DNA from: Microlunatus flavus
Lineage (GTDB): Bacteria > Actinomycetota > Actinomycetes > Propionibacteriales > Propionibacteriaceae
Direction: 5' to 3'
NCBI RefSeq assembly: GCF_900110855.1
Contig: NZ_FOFA01000006.1
Coordinates: 186,001 to 250,000, forward strand
DNA: 64,000 nucleotides
Shown: piece by piece, positions 53,631 to 61,712 of the stretch
How positions within the stretch are numbered: the first letter of the stretch is position 1
How the letters are laid out: each line of letters opens with the position of its first letter
Position numbers and translations under genes: made by a program
Notes under the pieces: generated by a model
What the model was told of the DNA's origin: nothing
Seen by the model: only the letters and a program-made list of their open reading frames with translations
Databases searched by the model: none

Positions 53631-54950
53631 ATGACGAACCCCAGGTTGCGCCGGTCGGTCTCCCTGCTCGCGGCGGGCAGCGCCCTTGCCCTGGTCGCGG
53701 CGTGCGGAGGCGGCGGCGGCGGCACTCCGGGCGCCAGCACCGCCCCGACCGTGGAGGGTCCGGTCCCCGAGCCCACCGCGCCGGTCACGATCACGTTCTC
53801 CTCGTGGGTCAGCAACACCAAGGGCATGAAGAAGCTCTACGCGAAGTTCAGGGCCGAGCACCCGAACATCACCGTCGAGTTCCAGGACGTGCCGGCCGAG
53901 GAGTCGGAGAAGAAGCTCACGACCCAGGTGGCCGGCGGCAACCCGCCGGACGCCGCGTACGTCGACGCGAGCAACATCGCGACGTTCGCGCCGAGCAAGG
54001 CCCTGGTCGACCTCGGCAGCTACATGGACCGCAGCGACTCCACGAAGCCCGCCGACTTCGTCGACGCCTTCAAGGCCCAGGCGACCGTCGACGGCAAGAT
54101 GTACGGGCTGCCCTTCGACGGCGAGACGACCGGGCTGTTCTACCGCAAGGACCTCTTCGAGGCCGCCGGGATCACCGAGCCGCCGAAGACGTGGGACGAG
54201 TTCACCGCGGACGCGGCCAAGCTCACCGACCCGGCCAAGAAGCAGTACGGGTTCCAGGTGTTCGCGCCCGAGGCGGAGTACTACTTCTACCCCTGGCTGT
54301 GGCAGAACGGCGGCGAGCTGCTGAGCCCGGACGAGAAGACGTTCCTGCTCAACAACGACGCCGGCAAGGCGGCCGCCGACTACTACGTAGGGCTGGCCAA
54401 GTACTCCTCCCCGGACTACCTGAACTCCAACTCCTACGACGCCCGCATCGGCTTCGCCCAGGGCCAGATCGGCATGTACATGGCCGGCTCCTGGTTCGCC
54501 GGCACGCTCGACGACGAGTTCCCGAAGATCCACGACCAGTGGGCCACGGCGCCGCTGCCGAGCGGTACCGCCGGCTGCAAGACGACGATCGCCGGTGACT
54601 CGCTCGTCCTGTTCGCGAAGGGCAAGAAGCAGGACGCGGCCTGGAAGTGGATCGAGTTCCTCAACGCCCCCGAGAACATGGCCGAGTGGACCTACAAGTC
54701 CGAGGGCACGTCGCTGCCGCCGCGCACCGCCCTGCTCGAGTCGCCCGACCTGGTGAAGGAGAAGCCGGTGCTCAAGGGCTTCGCCGACCTCATGAAGTGC
54801 GGCGTGAACTACAACATCGCCAACAAGAGCTGGCCGCGGGTGACCGAGGAGCTCAACACCGAGCTCGGCAACGCGATGTTCGGCAAGGTGACGCCGGCCG
54901 AGGCGCTGGACGACACCGCCGCCACGTTCACCAAGCTCGGGTCGCGTTGA
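53631..54950 (+). CDS. ABC transporter sugar-binding lipoprotein
   Basis: A 439-residue family 1 extracellular solute-binding protein. Signal peptide with lipobox LVAAC (Cys25), then a Gly/Thr/Pro linker and the mature domain with ITFSSWVSNTKGMKKLYAKF, GLPFDGETTGLFYRKDLFEA and LFAKGKKQDAAWKWIEFLNA. This group binds oligosaccharides or glycosides. GGAAGG precedes the ATG. First gene of a six-gene operon in which every junction overlaps by four bases. A dedicated ATPase gene is missing, as usual in actinobacteria that share MsiK. Confidence 0.94.
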   Translation: MTNPRLRRSVSLLAAGSALALVAACGGGGGGTPGASTAPTVEGPVPEPTAPVTITFSSWVSNTKGMKKLYAKFRAEHPNITVEFQDVPAEESEKKLTTQVAGGNPPDAAYVDASNIATFAPSKALVDLGSYMDRSDSTKPADFVDAFKAQATVDGKMYGLPFDGETTGLFYRKDLFEAAGITEPPKTWDEFTADAAKLTDPAKKQYGFQVFAPEAEYYFYPWLWQNGGELLSPDEKTFLLNNDAGKAAADYYVGLAKYSSPDYLNSNSYDARIGFAQGQIGMYMAGSWFAGTLDDEFPKIHDQWATAPLPSGTAGCKTTIAGDSLVLFAKGKKQDAAWKWIEFLNAPENMAEWTYKSEGTSLPPRTALLESPDLVKEKPVLKGFADLMKCGVNYNIANKSWPRVTEELNTELGNAMFGKVTPAEALDDTAATFTKLGSR

Positions 54951-55900
54951 CGACCTACCCCTCCTCCGCGCGGACGTTCCGCGCGGAGGACCGGGGCACG
55001 CCCCCGACCCGGCGCCGGAACGTCTTCTGGCGGATGCGGCGCAGCTGGAGCGCGTACGCGTTCCTGTCCGTCCCGCTGCTGCTGTTCTCGGTCTTCACGC
55101 TGTTCGCGCTGGTCTTCGCCTTCTACCTGACCTTCCACGAGTACAACGCCCTCGAGCCGGACACGCCCTTCGTGGGGCTGCGCAACTACTCCGACATGGT
55201 CCACGACCAGGCGTTCCGCGGGTCGATCGTCAACACGTTCTACTTCACCGCGGTGTCGGTGCCGCTGACGATGGTGGTCGGCCTGCTCGTCGCGCTGCTG
55301 CTCAACCTCCCGCTGCGCGGCCGCGGCCTGCTGCGCACGCTCTACTTCCTGCCCGTCGTGACGCCGTTCGTCGTCGTCGCGATCTTGTGGAAGTGGCTCT
55401 ACAACGGCGACTTCGGCCTGTTCAACTACTACCTGATCAAGACCAACGTCATCGACAAGCCGCTGCTGTTCCTCGCCGACCAGCACCTCGCCATGCCGGC
55501 CGTGATCTTGATGAGCATCTGGTCGGGCGTCGGCTTCTCCATGGTCGTCTACCTGGCCGCGCTGCAGGCGATCCCCGAGGACCTGTACGAGGCGGCCCGC
55601 GTCGACGGGGCCAACGGGCTCTCGCGACTGCTCCACATCACCGTGCCGATGCTGCGTCCGACCACGCTGTTCCTCGCGGTGATCGGCATCATCGGCGCCT
55701 TCCAGGTCTTCACCCAGATCTTCGTCATGACGAGCGGCGGCCCGGCGGAGAAGACGACCACCGTCGTCTACTTCATCTACCTCGCCGCGTTCAAGTTCTA
55801 CGAGTTCGGCTACGCCAGCACGCTCTCGTTCGGGCTCCTGGCCATCCTGCTGGTCTTCACCGTGATCCAGCTGCGCATCTACCGGAAGGGGGACGCGTGA
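54947..55900 (+). CDS. Sugar ABC transporter permease (MalF/UgpA-type)
   Basis: A 317-residue membrane protein with six predicted helices, among them AYAFLSVPLLLFSVFTLFAL and TLYFLPVVTPFVVVAILWKW. The EAA loop that contacts the ATPase is EDLYEAARVDGANGLSRLLH followed by ITVPMLRPT. The unusual TTG start at 54947 overlaps the binding-protein stop as TTGA. It pairs with the permease downstream to form the translocation channel. Confidence 0.93.
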   Translation: MTTYPSSARTFRAEDRGTPPTRRRNVFWRMRRSWSAYAFLSVPLLLFSVFTLFALVFAFYLTFHEYNALEPDTPFVGLRNYSDMVHDQAFRGSIVNTFYFTAVSVPLTMVVGLLVALLLNLPLRGRGLLRTLYFLPVVTPFVVVAILWKWLYNGDFGLFNYYLIKTNVIDKPLLFLADQHLAMPAVILMSIWSGVGFSMVVYLAALQAIPEDLYEAARVDGANGLSRLLHITVPMLRPTTLFLAVIGIIGAFQVFTQIFVMTSGGPAEKTTTVVYFIYLAAFKFYEFGYASTLSFGLLAILLVFTVIQLRIYRKGDA

Positions 55901-56949
55901 GCGGCTTCGCGGAACGGGGCCGGCGGCGGACCCCGCAGGCCGTGCGGCAGGTGACCCCCGGGCCGGACCCGACGTCCGCCGCCGAGCTGGACGCGGTGGC
56001 GCCGGACGCCACGGAGGCGGTGCTCCTCGACGCCGACGTGACGCAGCCGTCGCGCAAGCGGAAGCGGCGCTCGGTCTGGTACTGGCTCGCCTACGTGGTG
56101 CTGGTCCCCTTCGCGATCTTGTTCGTCGCCCCCTTCGCCTGGTTGATCAGCGCGTCCTTCCAGAACATCGGCGACATCTTCTCGTGGCCGCCGCACTGGA
56201 TCCCGCAGCACCCGAGCACCTCGGGCTACCAGAAGTTCCTCGGCATCGGCCCGCTCAAGGGCGACGACAGCCCGCAGGCGTGGCGCTGGTTCCTCAACAG
56301 CGCGTTCGTGGCCTGCTCGGTCACGGTGCTGCAGCTGTTCTTCAACTCCCTGGCGGCCTACGTCTTCGCCAAGCGCGAGTTCCCGGGCAAGAACGTGATC
56401 TTCCTGCTCTTCCTCGCCACGATGATGATCCCGGGGCAGATCACGCTGATCCCCAACTACCTGGTGATCAAGCACATCCCGCTCTTCGGCGGCAACGACA
56501 TCCTGGGCCAGGGCGGCTCGGGCTGGCTGGACTCCTACTGGGGACTGATCATGCCCGGCGTGGTCAGCGCGTTCGGGATCTTCCTGCTGCGCCAGTACAT
56601 GGTCTCCATCCCCGACGAGCTCCTGGACGCCGCGCGCATCGACGGCGCGAACGAGTTCTCGATCTACTTCCGCGTGGTGCTGCCGCTGTGCGGGCCGGCG
56701 CTGGCGGCGACCGGCATCTTCACGTTCCAGGGGGCCTGGGAGGACTTCTTCTGGCCGCTGATCATCGTCAGCAGCCCCGACCACTACACGGCGCCGCTCG
56801 GCCTCGCGCTGTTCGTCGTCGAGAAGCGCACGCAGTGGGACGTGCTGTTCTCGGGCTCGGTGATCGCGACGCTGCCGATGATCATCGTGTTCATCATCTT
56901 CCAGCGCCGCTTCATCCAGGGCATCTCGGTCAGCGGGTTGAAGGGGTGA
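55897..56949 (+). CDS. Sugar ABC transporter permease (MalG/UgpE-type)
   Basis: A 350-residue membrane protein. Its first 65 residues are a long cytoplasmic, charged extension rich in Ala, Asp and Arg, followed by six helices (VWYWLAYVVLVPFAILFVAP onward). The EAA loop is DELLDAARIDGANEFSIYFR followed by VVLPLCGP. GTG 55897 overlaps the preceding stop (GTGA). Second half of the channel for the binding protein's substrate. Confidence 0.93.
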   Translation: MSGFAERGRRRTPQAVRQVTPGPDPTSAAELDAVAPDATEAVLLDADVTQPSRKRKRRSVWYWLAYVVLVPFAILFVAPFAWLISASFQNIGDIFSWPPHWIPQHPSTSGYQKFLGIGPLKGDDSPQAWRWFLNSAFVACSVTVLQLFFNSLAAYVFAKREFPGKNVIFLLFLATMMIPGQITLIPNYLVIKHIPLFGGNDILGQGGSGWLDSYWGLIMPGVVSAFGIFLLRQYMVSIPDELLDAARIDGANEFSIYFRVVLPLCGPALAATGIFTFQGAWEDFFWPLIIVSSPDHYTAPLGLALFVVEKRTQWDVLFSGSVIATLPMIIVFIIFQRRFIQGISVSGLKG

Positions 56950-58148
56950 CCGCGCTCGTCGAGCGCGTCGACGCCGTGGTCGAGGCGTCGGCGGGGGTGC
57001 TCCGCCTCGAGCCCGCGTGGGTCGCCCGGTCGTTCCTGCCTCCGGGCCGCCGCCTCGGGCTGGACGAGGACGCGTACGACGTCGGCCTCCGCGGCGCGAT
57101 CTGCGAGCGCTGGCTCGCCTCGACGACCCCGGCCGACAACGCGGTGCCGCACCCCGACGAGGGGCTGTCGGCGGTCGTCACCCCCGACGGTTCACGGCTG
57201 CTGCTGGCCGACCTGGTGCGCGACGCCCCGGCGCTCGTGCTGGGCGAGGCGTACGCGGCGACGCACCCGGGCGGGCTCGGCCGGCTGGCCAAGATCTTCG
57301 ACTACGGCGCGCGGCTGCCCTTCCACGTGCACCCTCCGCAGACGTACGCCGCACGCGTGGGGCGCCACCAGAAGGACGAGGCGTACCACTTCCTGCCCGG
57401 GGTCGACCAGGGCGCGCACCCGGAGACGTTCCTCGGCGTGCAGCCGCGCATCGCCCGTGGACCGCGCGAGGACGCCTTGCTCCCCCACCTGGTGGCGTGG
57501 GACTCCGACCGCGTCCTCACCACCAGCCAGGCCTACCTCCAGGTGCCCGGCGAGGGGTTCATGGTGCCCTCGGGCGTGCTGCACGGCCCCGGCACCGCGC
57601 TGACCCTCGAGCTGCAGGAGGACTCCGACGTGCTGTCGATGTTCCAGGCGCTGAACGCCGGGCGGATCATCGACAAGGACCAGCTGCTCTACAAGGACGT
57701 GGCGCCCGACGACCGCGCCGCGCTGGCCGAGCGTGCGCCGCTCGCCTTCGTCGACTGGGCCCGCAACGGCGACCCCGACCTCTTCGACCGGGCGCACCTC
57801 GTGCCGCTGCGCCACCCGGCCTCGAGCGCCGGCGTCCGGCGTGACTGGGTCTTCTACGGCAGCGCCAGGTTCAGCGGGCAGCGCCTGGTCCTCTCCCCCG
57901 GGTCGACGACCACCGTGACCGAGCCCGGCGCCTACAGCCTGTTCGCCTGGACCGGCAGCGTGAGCTGGGGCGGTGCCGAGCTCGTGGGCGGACGCCCCGG
58001 GCAGGACGAGGCGCTCGTGGTGCACGCGACCGCCACGGCCGGGGTGGAGGTCACCAGCACCGGGACGGAGGAGGCCACGGTCTACCTCTTCTCGGGGCCG
58101 GACCTCCACCCCGAGGCCGTGGCGCTGGGGGCGGGGTGGGCCCGATGA
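56946..58148 (+). CDS. Class I mannose-6-phosphate-isomerase-like cupin protein
   Basis: A 400-residue cupin. Metal-binding residues are visible in ARLPFHVHPPQTYAARVGRH, with Glu and His in QKDEAYHFLPGVDQG, and in VPSGVLHGPGTALTLELQED. The arrangement resembles type I phosphomannose isomerases and their non-phosphorylated-sugar relatives. GTG 56946 overlaps the permease stop. It probably isomerises an aldose/ketose form of the imported sugar; substrate not determinable. Confidence 0.8.
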   Translation: MTALVERVDAVVEASAGVLRLEPAWVARSFLPPGRRLGLDEDAYDVGLRGAICERWLASTTPADNAVPHPDEGLSAVVTPDGSRLLLADLVRDAPALVLGEAYAATHPGGLGRLAKIFDYGARLPFHVHPPQTYAARVGRHQKDEAYHFLPGVDQGAHPETFLGVQPRIARGPREDALLPHLVAWDSDRVLTTSQAYLQVPGEGFMVPSGVLHGPGTALTLELQEDSDVLSMFQALNAGRIIDKDQLLYKDVAPDDRAALAERAPLAFVDWARNGDPDLFDRAHLVPLRHPASSAGVRRDWVFYGSARFSGQRLVLSPGSTTTVTEPGAYSLFAWTGSVSWGGAELVGGRPGQDEALVVHATATAGVEVTSTGTEEATVYLFSGPDLHPEAVALGAGWAR

Positions 58149-59419
58149 GCGCCCCGGTGGACGGCAGCGTCGTGCGGCTCGCGGTCCTCGGAGCGGGGTC
58201 GCGCGGCATGACCTACGCGCGCGAGGGGTCGCTGGCGGGCCGGGCCGTCGTCACCGCGCTCGCCGAGCCGCGGGCCGACCGGCGCGCTGCGGCCGCCGCC
58301 GAGCTCGGGGTGGGAGAGCACCGGGCCGTCGCCGACTGGCGCGACCTGCTCACCCTGCCCGACCTCGACGTCGACGCCGTCGTGGTCGCGACGCCCGACC
58401 GGCAGCACACCGAGCCGGCCCTCGCCTTCCTCGAGCGTGGGCTCCCGCTCCTGCTCGAGAAGCCGATGGCGCCCACCGAGGAGGAGGCGGAGCAGATCGT
58501 GGCGGCCGCCGAGCGCGCCGGGGTGATCGTCTGCGTCGCCCACGTGCTGCGCTACTCCCCGTACACCCAGGTGGTGAAGGAGGTGGTGGGCAGCGGCGCG
58601 ATCGGCGACGTCGTGAGCGTCGAGCACCTCGAGCCGGTCGGCTGGTGGCACCAGGCCCACTCCTACGTGCGCGGGAACTGGCGCCGCGAGGACACCTCCA
58701 GCCCCATGCTGCTGGCCAAGTGCTGCCACGACGTCGACTGGCTGTGCGACGTCGTCGGCCGGCCCGCGCAGCGGGTGTCGTCCTTCGGCAGCCTCACCCA
58801 CTTCCGCCCGGAGAACCGCCCCGACGGGGCCGGCGACCGCTGCCTCTCGTGCGCGGTCGAGCCGGGCTGCCCCTACTCGGCGAAGAAGATCTACCTCGAC
58901 CACGTCCACGAGGAGGCGGCGCGACGCTGGCCACTGTCGATCCTCGCGGTGGACGTCACCGAGGAGTCGATCACCCGTGCGCTCGCCGACGGCCCGTACG
59001 GACGCTGCGTCTACGCCTGCGACAACGACGTCGTCGACCACCAGGTCGTCAACATCGAGTACGCCGGGGGCGTCACGGCCTCGCTCACCATGACGGCGTT
59101 CACGCCGATGGGCTTCCGCCGCACGCGCGTCTTCGGCACCCGCGGGACGCTCGAGGGCGACGGCTACACCGTCAGCGTCTACGACTTCCTCACCGGGCGC
59201 ACGACGACGACCCAGGTCGTGGACCCGACCGACCCGCTGGCCGGCGAGGGCCACCTCGGGGCCGACGCCGCCCTCACGCGGAGCTTCCTCGCTGCGGTGG
59301 CCGCCGACGACCCCTCCCTCGTCCTGACCTCGCCGAGGACGAGCCTGCACACCCACGCGACGGTGTGGGCGGCGGAACGCGCGCGGCTGCGCGGCACCGT
59401 GGAGCCCGTGCCGTCGTGA
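58145..59419 (+). CDS. Gfo/Idh/MocA family oxidoreductase with cysteine motif
   Basis: A 424-residue NAD(P)-dependent sugar dehydrogenase, longer than most. The dinucleotide fold is RLAVLGAGSRGMTYAREGSL; the catalytic lysine is in LPLLLEKPMAPTEEEAEQIV; the substrate domain includes SSPMLLAKCCHDVDWLCDVV. A distinctive insert, GDRCLSCAVEPGCPYSAKKI, has Cys-x2-Cys-x5-Cys and may bind a metal. ATG 58145 overlaps the cupin stop (ATGA). Probably acts on the imported sugar together with the cupin. Confidence 0.88.
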   Translation: MSAPVDGSVVRLAVLGAGSRGMTYAREGSLAGRAVVTALAEPRADRRAAAAAELGVGEHRAVADWRDLLTLPDLDVDAVVVATPDRQHTEPALAFLERGLPLLLEKPMAPTEEEAEQIVAAAERAGVIVCVAHVLRYSPYTQVVKEVVGSGAIGDVVSVEHLEPVGWWHQAHSYVRGNWRREDTSSPMLLAKCCHDVDWLCDVVGRPAQRVSSFGSLTHFRPENRPDGAGDRCLSCAVEPGCPYSAKKIYLDHVHEEAARRWPLSILAVDVTEESITRALADGPYGRCVYACDNDVVDHQVVNIEYAGGVTASLTMTAFTPMGFRRTRVFGTRGTLEGDGYTVSVYDFLTGRTTTTQVVDPTDPLAGEGHLGADAALTRSFLAAVAADDPSLVLTSPRTSLHTHATVWAAERARLRGTVEPVPS

Positions 59420-59979
59420 GGGCCGCGCTCGTCGAGACGGTCCTGACCTACCGCGACGACGCCCTGCCGGACGCGCTGCGGTGGCAGGCCGGTGCCTTCG
59501 TGCGGGCCACCTGGCCCGAGGTCGGCGGCGGCGCCGCGCGCGACCCCTACCCGCGCGGGCTCGACCCGCTGCACGTCGTCCTGGTGGAGGGCGACCTCCT
59601 GCTCGCCTACGCCGGCGTGGTGGCGATGCGCGTCGCCCACGGAGGCCAGGCGTGGCGGGTGGACGGGCTCGGCCGGGTGTTCACCTTCCCCGGCGCACGG
59701 GGGGCCGGGCGCGGCCGGCGCGTCGTCGACGCCGCCTCCGCGGCGATCGTGCACGGAGGCGCCGACCTCGGGGCCCTGCTCTGCGAACCCGGGCTGCGGC
59801 CCTTCTACGCCGGGTCCGGCTGGGGCGCGGTCGAGCCGGGCGTGCTCATCGACGCCGGCGACGGCACCCCGACCTTCGCGGTCGAGGGTCCGACCATGCT
59901 GCTGCCCGTGTCCGCGCGGGCGCAGGAGGCGTGGCGCTGCTTCCGCGAGGCCCCGCTCCGGGTCCCGTTCGCCTGGTGA
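59416..59979 (+). CDS. GNAT family N-acetyltransferase
   Basis: A 187-residue acetyl-CoA-dependent acyltransferase. The pyrophosphate loop of motif A is in VFTFPGARGAGRGRRVVDAA, preceded by the conserved strand WRVDGLGRV; AAC(2')-like spacing is suggested by the YAGSGWGAVEPGVLIDAG region. GTG 59416 overlaps the Gfo/Idh stop, making it the sixth gene of the ABC operon. Together with the PIG-L deacetylase it implies reversible N-acylation of an amino sugar, which is inference. Confidence 0.82.
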   Translation: MRAALVETVLTYRDDALPDALRWQAGAFVRATWPEVGGGAARDPYPRGLDPLHVVLVEGDLLLAYAGVVAMRVAHGGQAWRVDGLGRVFTFPGARGAGRGRRVVDAASAAIVHGGADLGALLCEPGLRPFYAGSGWGAVEPGVLIDAGDGTPTFAVEGPTMLLPVSARAQEAWRCFREAPLRVPFAW

Positions 59980-60003
59980 CGCGCACCCGCAGCGCTCTCT
60001 CAC

Positions 60004-60034
60004 CCGGGAGGACGCTCATCCGGGAGGACGCTCA
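60004..60034. repeat. tandem repeat at the end of the Rieske gene
   Basis: CCGGGAGGACGCTCA occurs at 60004-60018 and 60020-60034. The duplication covers the C-terminal codons and the stop of the Rieske gene, so a slip here could change the last residues. Confidence 0.6.
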
Positions 60035-60393
60035 CCCCGGTCCGGCGTGTGCAGCACCACCTGCCCGCCCTCGCACGTCACCCGGAACGTCCGGAGCCCG
60101 ACCCGGCGGGGCTCGAGCAGCGAGCGGCCGGTCTCCAGGTCGAACTCCCAGCCGTGCCAGGGGCAGCGCAGCACCCGGTCGTGGCGGCCGTACACGAGCT
60201 CACCCGGCGCGGAGGCGACGAGGGTGCCCCCCACCGAGCCCGCACCCATCGGGGCACCCATGTGCGGGCAGCGGCCGCTGACCGCGAAGAGCTCCTCGCC
60301 GACGCTGAGGACGACCACCGGCCGGCCGTCGACGTCGACGACGCGGGAGCCCTCGCGGCGGAGCTCCTCGAGCGTTCCGACCGGACGTTCCAC
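60016..60393 (-). CDS. Rieske [2Fe-2S] domain protein
   Basis: A 125-residue single-domain Rieske ferredoxin. Cluster ligands are Cys42 and His44 (RCPHMGAP) and Cys77 and His80 (RCPWHGWEFD). It could supply electrons to an oxygenase, though none is adjacent. AGGAGAGG precedes the GTG at 60393. The promoter region holds a LacI-type operator just after a TATCGT -10 element, and the amidohydrolase gene is divergent, so the two may be part of one aromatic or ring-cleavage pathway. Confidence 0.9.
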   Translation of the reverse strand: MERPVGTLEELRREGSRVVDVDGRPVVVLSVGEELFAVSGRCPHMGAPMGAGSVGGTLVASAPGELVYGRHDRVLRCPWHGWEFDLETGRSLLEPRRVGLRTFRVTCEGGQVVLHTPDRGERPPG

Positions 60394-60411
60394 GGGTGCA
60401 CCTCTCCTGAC

Positions 60412-60431
60412 GCAAAACGATTTGCACGATA
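60412..60431. promoter_or_regulatory. second LacI-type operator, Rieske/amidohydrolase divergent region
   Basis: GCAAA-ACGA-TTTGC (60412-60425) is a perfect-armed palindrome of the LacI type, different from the GCCAATCGATT sites. On the minus strand TATCGT (60431-60426) is a -10 candidate for the Rieske gene, placing the operator at about the transcription start. Confidence 0.55.
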
Positions 60432-60475
60432 GCCTGCCGGAGAACGACCGGCTCCGCAACGACGAGGAGGACCAG

Positions 60476-61630
60476 GTGACGGTGGACGAGGCTCCAGCCC
60501 TTGTCGAGAAGGCTCCCGACCCGGCCGTGCCGTACGGGCTCGTGGACTGCGACGTCCACCCGCTGATGGCCGAGGGCATGGCCTCCCTGCGTCCGTACCT
60601 CTCCGCCGCCGGCGCCCGCCGGCTCGGCCTGGACGGGCGTCGGTCGCTCGCGGCCGGCGGGTACCGGGAGGCGGTCTCGGTGCCCCGCAACACGCTGTTC
60701 GTCAACCAGGCCGGTGTCCTGCGGGCCGACGCCACCTCCCCCGGCGGCGCGGCTCCCGGCGCCGACCCGGCGCACACGGCCCACCAGCTCCTCGACGGTC
60801 TCGGCGTGGACCGCGCCGTGCTCATCGGCGGCGAGGTCCTCGGCCTGGGCGCGATGCCGGACCCGGACAACGCGGCGCTGATCGCCTCCGCCTACAACGA
60901 CTGGCTGGCCGCCACCTGGCTGTCCGCGGACCCGCGCTACCGCGGCACCATCACCGTGGGCGCCCGGGACCCGGAGCAGGCGGCCGCCGAGATCCGACGC
61001 TGCGCCGCGGACGAACGGTTCGTCGCCGTGCTGCTGCCCATGACCGACGTGCTGCTCGGCGAGCGCCACTTCCACCCGATCTACGCCGCGGCCGCCGAGG
61101 CCGGGCTGCCGGTCACCGTGCACCCGAACTCCGGGGAGGGGATCTTCCGCACCTCCCCGTCCTGGGCCGGTGGCTCCCCCACCTACTACGTCGAGTGGCA
61201 CACCGGCCTCAGCCAGGTCTTCGCGGCCAACCTCGTGAGCCTGGTCTGCCACGGCGTCTTCGAGCGCTTCCCCACCCTGAAGGTCGTGGTCACCGAGGGC
61301 GGGATCGGCTGGCTCCCCGACGTCATGTGGCGCCTGGACAAGAACGTGCGCAGCCTGCGCGACGAGGTCCCGTGGCTGCGGCGGCTGCCCAGCGAGTACA
61401 TCGTCGACCACGTCCGCCTCACCACCCAGCCGATGCCGGAGCCTGCCCGCCGCGCCCACCTGCACGCCCTGTGCGAGATCGTGCACGCCGAGCGCACGCT
61501 CATGTTCAGCTCCGACTACCCGCACTGGGACTTCGACGACCCCAAGCACGCGCTGACCACCCTGCCGGCCGGGGTGCGCGACCGGGTCCGCGCCGCCAAC
61601 GCCGTGGAGACGTACGGACCGCGCCTCTGA
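60476..61630 (+). CDS. Amidohydrolase family protein (amidohydrolase_2)
   Basis: A 384-residue TIM-barrel metal enzyme of the ACMSD/amidohydrolase-2 group. Metal ligands are in LVDCDVHPLMAEGMASL, in PVTVHPNSGEG and in MFSSDYPHWDFDDPKHALTT; VVVTEGGIGWLPDVMWRLDK is typical of the group. Members decarboxylate or hydrolyse ring-cleavage products. GGAGG lies seven bases before the GTG at 60476. Divergent from a Rieske protein with a shared LacI-type operator. Confidence 0.9.
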   Translation: MTVDEAPALVEKAPDPAVPYGLVDCDVHPLMAEGMASLRPYLSAAGARRLGLDGRRSLAAGGYREAVSVPRNTLFVNQAGVLRADATSPGGAAPGADPAHTAHQLLDGLGVDRAVLIGGEVLGLGAMPDPDNAALIASAYNDWLAATWLSADPRYRGTITVGARDPEQAAAEIRRCAADERFVAVLLPMTDVLLGERHFHPIYAAAAEAGLPVTVHPNSGEGIFRTSPSWAGGSPTYYVEWHTGLSQVFAANLVSLVCHGVFERFPTLKVVVTEGGIGWLPDVMWRLDKNVRSLRDEVPWLRRLPSEYIVDHVRLTTQPMPEPARRAHLHALCEIVHAERTLMFSSDYPHWDFDDPKHALTTLPAGVRDRVRAANAVETYGPRL

Positions 61631-61646
61631 GCCGAGCGAGCGCCGG

Positions 61647-61668
61647 CACGGGTGGGGTCGCGCCCGTG
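61647..61668. terminator. short hairpin between convergent genes
   Basis: CACGGG (61647-61652) pairs with CCCGTG (61663-61668) between the amidohydrolase and nucleoside hydrolase genes. A weak terminator candidate. Confidence 0.35.
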
Positions 61669-61712
61669 GCCCCCTTCGCGACCAGGCGGTGCGCGGGGTC
61701 CGGGGTCCGGCG

